From: Methylobacterium sp. Leaf117
GTDB lineage: Bacteria > Pseudomonadota > Alphaproteobacteria > Rhizobiales > Beijerinckiaceae
DNA length: 64,000 bases
Reading direction: 5' to 3'
NCBI RefSeq assembly: GCF_001422985.1
Contig: NZ_LMNL01000036.1
Location: forward strand, 193,501-257,500
Shown here piece after piece: positions 16,634 through 25,800 of the stretch (its first letter is position 1; each line of letters begins with the position of its first letter). The notes beneath the pieces are model-generated. The model worked only from the letters and a program-made list of their open reading frames with translations. It had not been told where the DNA came from and made no database searches. The position numbers and the translations under genes are program-made.

Positions 16634-17995
16634 TCAAGGTTGATCCCGCGATCCGGTGTGCTGGCCCACAAACGTGGTGGTGTGAAGGCCGAAAGCGCGG
16701 GCGGATCGCGCGGCGCGTGCCACGAGGCACAAGCCGAGTCCGGCCAGCGGGGCCATCAGCGCGAAGGTGAGCGGGCCGCCTCCGGCCTGATAGGCGACCC
16801 CCGTCATCAGCGTGGCGGAGGCCGAGGCGAGGGCGCCGGCCGAGCTCACCGTGCCCTGCGCCCGGCCGCGCGCTCCGTCCGGTGCGAACCGGGACACCGC
16901 CGCCATGGCGCCGAGCTGGGTCGCCCCGAAGGTGAGGCCGTGCAGCATCTGCAGGACGATCACCGGCCCGAGCCGGTCGCCGAACCAGGCGAGGCCGAGC
17001 GCGCGCACCAGCGCGGCCCCGCCCCCAAGGGCGAGAAGGACGAACGGGTTGCGCCAGCGCGCCGGAAGGCGGCCGATCAGCGCGAACAGCACGATCTCCG
17101 ATGCCACGCCGATCGCCCAGAGCGTGCCGATCCAGGCCGTCGAGATGCCGTGGGTCGTCCAGTGGATGCTCCCGAACGCATAGATCGCCGCATGGCTCGA
17201 TTGGATCAGCGCGGCGGCCCCGATGGACAGCCACAGCACGCCGGGTAGGCGCGGGCGGCCACCGTCCGGGTGAGGCGGCGGCGTCGGTGGAGCATCGACA
17301 CGCGCCAGCACCACGACCGCGGCGGCGATCAGCGCCAGGACGGTGAGCAGGAGCGGGACCGCCAAGCGCTCGCCCAGCGCCCCGAGGGCGGCACCGCCCG
17401 CGAAGTTCGCCAGCAGGAAGCCGATCGAGCCGGCCATGCGGATGCGGGCATATTCGAGGTGCCGGCTCCGCCGCACCGCGCTCAAGGTCAGGTAATCGAT
17501 ACTCGGCACCAGCGGCGCCGCCGCCACGGCATTGAGCGCGATCAGGAGCGCGAGCAAAGGCCATCCGATCGCTGCCCCCGCCGGCATCAGCACGTAGGTC
17601 GCCGCCAGGACAAGGCTCCCGACCAGGAGGATGCGAGGGGCCGCGATGCCCCGGTCGATGAGACCCACCAGCGGCGCGGTCGAGACGATGCGGATCGCGA
17701 TCGGCAGAGCGAGCAGGGCGCCGATGACGGTGGGGTCGAGTCCGAGGGCGTTCAGCCAGACCGGCATGAACGGCATGGCGATGCCGATCTCCACGAAGAC
17801 GACGGCGTACAGGACCGAGAGCCGGGCGGCGTTCGGCTCCGGATGGGCCTGGCGGGTGTCGGCAGAGGCGGTGTCGGACAAGTCGACCGGATCGGGGCGA
17901 GGGGGCCTGTGGATACGTCGCGTCAGGCGGAAGCTGCGTAAAGCCGGCGTTAAAACGATCCTGTCAACCTGCGGTGGCTTTGACCCAGGCACCAC
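16634..17995 (-). CDS. MFS transporter
   Basis: A major facilitator with twelve predicted hydrophobic helices, starting at SVLYAVVFVEIGIAMPFMPVW. The region resembles the HCA/LacY-like permease subgroup (LNALGLDPTVIGALLALPIAIRI; DRGIAAPRILLVGS). The central loop is Pro-rich (DAPPTPPPHPDGG). The GTG at 17995 gives 453 residues, but it lies upstream of a TTGACA box at 17963-17968 on the same strand. A TTG at 17881 (415 residues) may therefore be the true start. Substrate unknown. Divergent from the CheZ-like gene. Confidence 0.8.
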   Translation of the reverse strand: MVPGSKPPQVDRIVLTPALRSFRLTRRIHRPPRPDPVDLSDTASADTRQAHPEPNAARLSVLYAVVFVEIGIAMPFMPVWLNALGLDPTVIGALLALPIAIRIVSTAPLVGLIDRGIAAPRILLVGSLVLAATYVLMPAGAAIGWPLLALLIALNAVAAAPLVPSIDYLTLSAVRRSRHLEYARIRMAGSIGFLLANFAGGAALGALGERLAVPLLLTVLALIAAAVVVLARVDAPPTPPPHPDGGRPRLPGVLWLSIGAAALIQSSHAAIYAFGSIHWTTHGISTAWIGTLWAIGVASEIVLFALIGRLPARWRNPFVLLALGGGAALVRALGLAWFGDRLGPVIVLQMLHGLTFGATQLGAMAAVSRFAPDGARGRAQGTVSSAGALASASATLMTGVAYQAGGGPLTFALMAPLAGLGLCLVARAARSARAFGLHTTTFVGQHTGSRDQP

Positions 17996-18030
17996 GTGCC
18001 GGTCACAGCACCGGCAAGGACGAGTGCTTG

Positions 18031-19200
18031 ATGTCGAGTTCCCAATCGCTGACGTCGATCGACGTCTCCGAATACGACCGTATCGAAGCGGCGATGACCG
18101 AGAGCGAGCGTGGGCGCTGGTTTCTCGACGCCTACCTGCGCCGCAACCGCACCAGCGACACCGGAATTCTCCTCGACGCCATCGCCCGGCTCGAGGCTGC
18201 CGTGACCAGCGACCGGGACACCAGCCAGATCGGCCGGGTCCGCGGCGACCTGATGGACATGGCCCATGCCATCGCCCGCACGAAAGCCGAGATCGCGGCG
18301 ATCAAGTCGCCCGATCAGGACCAGAGCAGCCTGGGCGGGGCTTCGGCGGCCCTCGACGCCATCGTGCGCTCCACCGAGCGGGCGACTTCGGACATCCTGA
18401 GTGCCGCCGAGAACGTCCAGGAAACCGCCTGGAACCTGCGCGAATCCGGCTCCGACGCAGCGGCCTGCGACGAACTCGACCGGCGGGCCACCGCGATCTA
18501 CACCGCCTGCTCGTTCCAGGATCTCACGGCTCAGCGCATCGCCCGCGTCATCCACACATTGCGGTATCTGGAGGAACGCCTCGCCGCCATGATGGCGATC
18601 TGGGGCGATGCGCTCGATCCGGTGCCGACGGCGCCCGGCGGCTCCGCGACACCGGAGGTTCCGGCCGATCTCTGTCAGAGCGATGTCGACCGCTATATCG
18701 CGATGGACACCTCCGCCGCAGAACCGAGGGCGTCGACCCCCGTACCTCTGCCGGATGGACCGATGGCGGACGACATCGTCTTCCTGGAGGTGACCGATGC
18801 CGTGATGGAGCCCGACCGGGAGCCGGATGCGGTGGAGGTGCCCGATCTGGAAGCCTCCGATCTGGAAGCCTCCGATTTGAATGCCTTCGAAGCGGACGCT
18901 CCCGAGATGGATGCTTCCGAAGGAGACGCTCCCGACGTGGATGCCTCGGGTCTCAGCACCGGGCTTCCCGAAGCCGCCGCCTCGTTCGACACATCCCTCG
19001 ATGCCGATGAGGGGCGCGGCGACGCGCAGATCCGGCCGGACGCGGAAGACCAGCCGCAAGTCGCATCGGTCGACGATGTGGCCGACCGGATGAGCCCCCC
19101 CACGGTTCAGGTCTCGGAGAAGGCCCAAACCGATATCGCCACGGCCTTCGCCGAGATCGATGCGCTCACCGATGACGAGAAGCGGGCGCTGTTCTCCTAA
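18031..19200 (+). CDS. CheZ-like protein phosphatase with acidic C-terminal tail
   Basis: A 389-residue protein. Residues about 45-185 are helical and carry the CheZ catalytic motif ACSFQDLTAQRIARVI; D164 and Q168 correspond to the catalytic Asp/Gln that dephosphorylate CheY-P. From about 195 on the protein is acidic and low-complexity, with degenerate repeats such as DLEASDLEASDLNAFEADAP around 270-310. The last 20 residues (AFAEIDALTDDEKRALFS) look like a short conserved C-terminal helix, perhaps a docking element. ATG 18031 follows AAGGA. No other chemotaxis gene is in the window, so the response-regulator partner is unknown. Confidence 0.8.
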   Translation: MSSSQSLTSIDVSEYDRIEAAMTESERGRWFLDAYLRRNRTSDTGILLDAIARLEAAVTSDRDTSQIGRVRGDLMDMAHAIARTKAEIAAIKSPDQDQSSLGGASAALDAIVRSTERATSDILSAAENVQETAWNLRESGSDAAACDELDRRATAIYTACSFQDLTAQRIARVIHTLRYLEERLAAMMAIWGDALDPVPTAPGGSATPEVPADLCQSDVDRYIAMDTSAAEPRASTPVPLPDGPMADDIVFLEVTDAVMEPDREPDAVEVPDLEASDLEASDLNAFEADAPEMDASEGDAPDVDASGLSTGLPEAAASFDTSLDADEGRGDAQIRPDAEDQPQVASVDDVADRMSPPTVQVSEKAQTDIATAFAEIDALTDDEKRALFS

Positions 19201-19281
19201 TCCCGAGAGGCCCGAGCGACGCGGCGTCGCGCGCCCCAACCAGCGCGCGCCTCGAAACCGGATGGCTGGTACAACGCCGCC

Positions 19282-19734
19282 ATGGCCGCCCCTCAAACCC
19301 TCCACCTGCTGAAACTCTGCGTCGGCCCCGCCAGCATCGCGGAGCTGGAAGCGCGGATCGCACATCATCGCGAAGACGCGCTGCGCCAGGGGCGTGATCC
19401 ATCGCCGGTGCACACCACCCGGATGGTGCCGACCCGGGCCACCGACATCGCCGGACGCGGCTCGATCTACTGGGTGATCAAGGGGACGTTGCTGTGCCGG
19501 CAATCGGTCACCGCCATCACGCCGTTCACCGATGCGGACGGCATCGGCCGGTGTCGGCTGGTCCTCGAGCCCGCCGTAACCGCCGTCTCGCCACGGCCGT
19601 GCCGGCCGTTTCAGGGCTGGCGCTATCTGAAGGCCGAAGACGCGCCTGCGGACCTCGATGCCGGCACCGCCGGGGGCCTCGCCGAGATGCCCGAACCCCT
19701 GCGCCGTGAGCTTGCGAGCCTCGGCCTGATCTGA
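19282..19734 (+). CDS. DUF1489 family protein
   Basis: A 150-residue soluble protein of unknown function conserved in Alphaproteobacteria. Recognisable family segments are LHLLKLCVGPASIAELEA at the N-terminus, HTTRMVPTRATDIAGRGSIYW, VIKGTLLCRQ and PCRPFQGWRYLKAEDAPADL. Ends 36 bp before a strong hairpin shared with the convergent giant gene. Confidence 0.88.
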   Translation: MAAPQTLHLLKLCVGPASIAELEARIAHHREDALRQGRDPSPVHTTRMVPTRATDIAGRGSIYWVIKGTLLCRQSVTAITPFTDADGIGRCRLVLEPAVTAVSPRPCRPFQGWRYLKAEDAPADLDAGTAGGLAEMPEPLRRELASLGLI

Positions 19735-19770
19735 AGGCCGCATCCCGGTTCTCGGCTCGAAAAACAGAAA

Positions 19771-19798
19771 CCCCCACCGTCCCGGAGGAGGGTGGGGG
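19771..19798 (-). terminator. Rho-independent terminator of the giant coiled-coil gene (possibly bidirectional)
   Basis: CCCCCACC-G-TCC, loop CGGA, GGA-G-GGTGGGGG: eleven base pairs plus one mismatch. On the minus strand it is followed by TTTCTGTTTTT, a good U-tract. It lies 31 bp beyond the stop codon of the giant gene and 37 bp beyond the DUF1489 stop. Confidence 0.8.
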
Positions 19799-19828
19799 CT
19801 GCCGCTCCCGGCCGTGCCTGATCGGGGC

Positions 19829-22800
19829 TCAGGCCCCGTCGAAGCGCCCGCTGGCATGGGCCAGCATGGTGTAGACCTTGCCGGTCTCCGAGGTGAGGTA
19901 GGCATCGGCCCGCGACGAGTCGCGGTCGTTCTTCGAGACATCCCCGAGCAGGCGCTCGAACTCGCCCACGTAGCGATCCACCGTGCGCCGGAAATCCGCG
20001 TCGCCGGCGTAGCGGCGACGGACCTCCTCGAAGGTCTGCCGACCCTGCGCCGTGTAGATGCGGCGGTCGAACAGGTTCGGCTCACCCCGGCGATAGCGCT
20101 CCCACAGGTCCACCGCGGTCTGGTGGTCGATCATCTTGGCGATGTCGCTGGAGATCGTCTCCAGGGCGGTCCGGCCGCGCTCGGCCGCATTCTTCTGCGC
20201 CTCGCCCTGCAGGGTCGGCGTCGCCTTCACGGTGGGGCTTTGCGAGCCCAGCCCTTGCGTGCCGAGCCCTTGGGTGCCGAGCCCTTGCGCGTCCGTCTCC
20301 GGGTCCGCGTCGTCGTCGAGGGAGGCGCGCGTCAGCAGGTCGGAGAGCCAGCCGCGGTTCTCGGACCCCCGCGCATCCGGGCGTGGGGCGGTGCCGGGAC
20401 GAAGCACTTCGCCGGTCCGGGACGCCGGGGCGGAGACGACGTTGATCGACTGGCCGGGACGGGAGGCGGGCGCCGGCTTCGCCGGGGCCGGGGCAGACGC
20501 CTTGGCAGGCGCGACCTTGGTGGGCGCGGACTTGGCCGGCGCGATCTTGACCGGTGCGGACTCGGCCGGGACGGGCGCCGGGGCCTCGGGGCGTCGCGGC
20601 TCCGAGACTTTCGGTGCGACCGCATCCACCGCCCGCCCCGAGCTCTGCACCAGGGTGGACAGCTCGGTCAGGGCCTTGAGCTGCTCGGAGACCACGCGGC
20701 GCATCGCGCCGGTCGCCTCCTGCGTGTCGCGCGGGATCTCGAGGACGCCGCGCTGGAGATCGGCGCGGGTCGCGTCGAGCTCGCGCCGGATCTCGGCCGC
20801 CATCTCGCGCAAGCCCGAGACCGACTCGCCGAAGCGGCTGGAGGCCGTCTCCAGGACGGTCATCATCTGCTGCGAGGCCGCCTCGATCGCGGTCCGCACG
20901 GCCTGGGCCGTCCGCTCGCTCTCGGTGTCGGCTCCGGCGCGCAGGCCTTCGAAGGCCTGGGTGACGGTGGCGCCGGCGCCGGTCGCTGTCTCGGACAGGC
21001 TGGCCCCGAGGGCCTTCGTGCGCGCCTCGGCCGACCGCAGGGTCTGGCCGATCAGGGCGTCGAAGCGCGCGGTCTGCTCTTCCAAGGTCCCGGAGCGCTC
21101 CTCGATGCGCGACAGCACATCGGTGATGGCGCGCTCGCGCTCGGCGAGACGATCGCCCAGGCGCCCCTCGACGCTCTCGAGTTCGCCGGTGGCGCCCTTC
21201 AGCTGGCCCGCAGCGCCTTCGAGCTGGCCGACGGCCTGACGCAGGATCCCGGCCTGGTTGCGGCCGATCTCGTTGAGCGCGCGACCGCGATCGTCGAGGG
21301 ATGCGGTCAGCTCCGCCGCATCCTGCAGCGCCCCTTCGGCGACCGCCTTGAGCTGCGCGACCTGCTCGGCCACGCCGGTGCTGGCGCGCTCGGTCTCGCT
21401 GGCGATCGCCGAAAGCCCTTCGCGGATGTCGGCGATGCGACCCGACAGGCCCGCCTCGATCCGCCCGAGGTTTTCACCCGTTCCGGCCAGCAATTCCCTG
21501 AGGCCGTCATTCGACCCGTCGATCCGCTCCAGGACCTTGTAGAGGTCGCCGCGCATCTGATCGTTGGCGTTGGTGAGCGCCGCGATCGCCCGCGCCGCAC
21601 CGCCGTCGATGACCGACAGCAGGGCCTCGGCGGAGGCCCGGGACTGGGCCGCCAGGGCGTCCGTCCGCTCGCGGATGGCTGCGACCAGCGGGGCGCCGCT
21701 CTCGTTCAGGGCCCGCTCGATGGCGTCGCCGCGCAGGGTCAGAGCCTCGGCCAGCTGCGCCGCCGGCCCGTCCACGATCTCGCGCAGGCGCTCCGACTGG
21801 TCGGTGAGCGCGGTGACGACGGCCTTGCCGCGTCCGTCCAGGGTGTCGAGGAGAGCGCCGCCGCCCTCCTCGATGGCGCGCGTGATCGTCTCGGCGCTCT
21901 CGGCCAGACGCCGGGCGAGAGACTGCCCGCGGGCTTCGACCAGACCCGCCAGCGCCGTCGAGCGCCGGTCGAACGCCTCCGTCATGGCGCCGGTGCGGCT
22001 GTCGAGCAGGGACGCCACGGCCTCGTTGCGCTGATCGAGCGTCGCGGCCAGGGCCTGACTGTGGGCTTCGGCCAGGGTGGCGTGACGCGCGACACGCTCG
22101 TCGAGCGCCGTGAGCATCGCCGCGGTGCGCTCGTCGACCAGGGTCGCATAGGCATCCTGGCGATCGTCGAAGGCCGAGGCCAGGGCGTCGCCGCGCGAGG
22201 CGACGAGGGTCGCAAACACCTTCATCCGGCTGTCGATGCGGCTGGTGAAGGCGTCGGCGCGGCTGTCGACCGCTTCCACCAGGGCATTGCCCTGCGTGTC
22301 GATGGTGCGGGAGAGTTCGGTGGCCCGGGCTTCCACGAGGGCATCGAGGGCCGACAGGCGCTCGTCGAACAGCGTGGCGAGGGCGCGGCCGCGGATCTCG
22401 GCCTGCTCCGCGAGACCGTCCGCCCGATGCTCCACGGTCTCGTCGAGGGTCCGCAACTGCGTATCGAACACCGAGGCCAGGTGCCGGACCCGCTCGTCGA
22501 CCCGGTCGGTGAGCGTGCCGGTACGACCGTCAACAACCTGCGTGAGCGTGGTGAGGCGCTCGTCGAGGATCGCCACGAGAGTCCGGGTCCGGTCGTCCGT
22601 CTGGGCCACCAGGGAGGTCGCCCGATCCTCGACCAGATGGTCGAGATTGCGCAGCCGCTCCTCGAACAGCGAGACGAGGGTGTGGGTGAGGGCTTCGGCC
22701 TGCTGGCGCAGAGCGCGCGCCCGCTCGTCGACGAGCTGATCGAGGTGCTCGACCCGCGTGTCCATGAGCGAGACCAGCGCCTTGGCGCGGGCATCGACCT

Positions 22801-25800
22801 CGTCCGACAACGTGCCGGTGCGATGGTCGACCAGTCGGTCGAGGGCGCCGATCCGCTCGTCGAACAGCGTCGTCAGGCCGCGCGTCCGGGCCTCGACCCG
22901 ATCGGTCAAAGCGTCCGTGCGGGTGTCGACCACCGAATCGAGGGTGCTCAGAACCTCGTCGAACAGGCTGCGCAGGCCGTGGGTCCGCGCGTCCAGGGCC
23001 TGATTCAGATGGGCGCCGCGACCGCCGATGATCTCATCCAGGGCGCCGATGCGCTCAGCGAGGAGATTGGCGAGGATCTCGGTCCGGTTCTCCAGGGTCT
23101 CGGTGAGGGTCGCGCCGCGGTGGTCGACGAGCTGGCCGAGGATGTTGATGCGATGGTCGAACAGGTTGGCCAGGGCCCGCGTCCGCTCGTCCACGGCCTG
23201 TGCCATCTCCCCGCTGCGGCGATCGGTGAGTTCGTCCAGGGCACCGATGCGCTGGTCGAAGGTCTCCGCCAGCGCCCGTGTGCGCGCCTCGACGGCGTCG
23301 GACAGAGTGCCGCCACGGCGATCCACCACTTCGTCGAGGTGTTCGATGCGCTCCTCGAAGAGCGTGGCCAGGGCCTGGGTGCGGGCCTCCACGGCCTCGG
23401 CCGCGCTGCCGAGGCTCGCCGTGATGGTGTCGACCAGGGCGCGGCCACGCTGATCGAGCGTGTCGTGCAGCGGAGTGAGGCGGTCGCTGAAGCTGGAGCC
23501 CAGGCTGTTGGCGTGGGTGTCGAGCAGAGCGCGGATCTCGCCGGTCCGGTCGTCGAGGAGCTGGTGAACGGTGCGAACGCCCTCGTCGAGCAGCGAACTG
23601 ATGTCGAGGGTGCGGCGATCCAGGGTCGAGCCGAGGCGGCCTTCGCCGTCGGTGAGCTGGCGATCCGCCTCCGCCACCATCTCGCGCAGGCGGGCCAGGA
23701 TCGACTCGCCGCGCTGCTCCAGCACCTCGCCGAGCGAGTTGCTGCCGAGATCGAACAGGCGCGCCAGTTCGGTGATCCGGCCGCCCAGGGCGCCGAACAC
23801 GGCCCGGCCCTTCTCGTCGAGCTCCGAGCCCATCGCCGCCGTACGGGCGTCGATGAGGCGGACGAGTTCGTCGGCGCGCTCGGCGAAGGCCTGGCGGATG
23901 GCGCCGGCCTGGGTGTCGAGGGCCGTGTTGGCGCCGTCGGTCCGGGCGACGATCATGTCCACGAGTTCGCGGGTGCGGTTGGCGAGATCCTCGTCCACGG
24001 CCCGGGTGCGGCTCTCGATCAGGCGGATCGCTTCGAAGGCCTGCGCCCCGAAGGATTCCTCGATCAGGCGGCTGCGCTCTTCGAGCGCGGTACCGATCGC
24101 CTCCAGGCGCCCGAGCACGCCGGCATCGAAGCGCCCGGCCCCCTCGTCGAGGCGGCGGGACAATTCGAGGGTCTGCTCGTCGAGGCGGCGGGCGATCTCG
24201 GCGGAGCGCTCGCCGAGCACGTCGCCGAGATCGGCGCTGCGCTGCGCGAGATCGAGCGCCATGGTGTCGGCGCGGGCATCGAGGGTCTGGACAAGGTCGC
24301 GGCCGCTCTCGACCATGACGCGCGCCATCTCGGCGGTGCGCACGATCAGCGCTTCGTTGAGGGCCGTGGCGCGGCCGCCGAGATGGCCGTCGATCTGGGC
24401 CACCAGATTGGCAAAGGTCTCGCCGATCTCGGTGGAGCGACGGTTCGAACGCTCCTCGAGGGCGCCGAGCTGGCTTTCCACGGCCGCCTGCGCTTCGCGC
24501 GTCCGCTCGGCGATGCGGTCGGCGACGGCGTTGCCCTGCACGGTGATGACGCGGTCCATCTCCTCCAGCCGCCCGGAGACGGATTCGGTGAGGGCGGCGG
24601 TGTCGCGCGAGATGCGGTCGGCGAGGATGTCGCCGCGGGCGATGGTTTCCTGAAGGGTGGCGAGCCGATCGTTGAGAACGCGGTCGATGGCCTGCACACG
24701 CGTCTCGGTGGTGTCGGCAAAGCTCGCACCGGTCTGGCTCAGCGCATCGTTGACGCGGGCCCCCTGAGCGGTGACGGCCAGCACGATGTCGCGGCCGGTA
24801 TTCGCGAGCTGGGCCTGAGCCTCCTGGGCCTGGGCGGCAATCAGCTCGCCGAGGGTCTGGCCATGGCTTCCGAAGGCGGATTCGACGTCGCGAACCCGGG
24901 CGGTGAGATCGCCGCCCAGACCATCGGCCGCACGGGCGATCAGGCCGGCCGCTTCCTCGGCGCGCCGGACCAGTTCGTCGTTGACCGCGTCGAGCGTGGT
25001 CCGAAGGGCCTCAATCGAAGCCGTCGCGCGGGCGCCCACGGCGCCGCCGACGCTATCGGCGGCATGGCGCAGGAGTTCGGCGGCCTCGGCCGTCCGAGCC
25101 GCCAGATCCGCCGAGGTGGCGGAAAGCCGGTTCTCGAAGATCTGAACGGCTTCGACGGTACGGGCTTCGAGTTCGCCCGTGGCGCTCGCCGAGGCGCGAC
25201 GCAGGGCCTGCGAGGCTTCGGTCGTGCTGGCGCCGAGGGAAACGGTGGTCTCTTCGGCGCTGCGCCGGAAGGTTTCGGCGGCCTCCGAGGTCCGGCTGCC
25301 GATCTGCTCGTCGAGCGTCGCGGCGGTCGAACGCAGGCTTTCGAGGGCGCCGAGGGTCCGCGTCTCGAAGGCCTGACCGAGCCCGCTCAGGGCGCCGTCG
25401 AGAACCTCCGTCGCCTCCTGGGTCCGATGGCGGATGAGATCGCTGACCCGATCACCCGTGGCGCCGAGGGTGGCTTCCAAAGACTGCCCCTCGACGGAGA
25501 CCGTTTGATGCAGGCGGTTCGCGACCGACTCGATGCGGTCGGCCAGGGCGCCGCCGTGCTGGTCGAGGCCGGTGGCAATGCCTTCGACGGACCGGAGCAG
25601 GGTTTCGCGCAGGGCGTCCGCCCGCGTGCCGAAGGTCTCGACGATGGCGCTCGCCGCGAGGGCCAGCCCCGCCTGCGTATCGCGGCCGCGCGTCTCGAAC
25701 AGGTTCGAGATTTCGGAGCCATGGACCGTGATGGTCTCGTGCAGACGTTCCGCCGCCGTCTCGATGCGTCCGGCCAGGGTCCCGCCGTGATTGTCGATGC

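Noticed and set aside
17950..20085. A 711-residue minus-strand frame across the CheZ-like and DUF1489 genes
   Set aside because: Antisense shadow running over an intergenic terminator; no domain.
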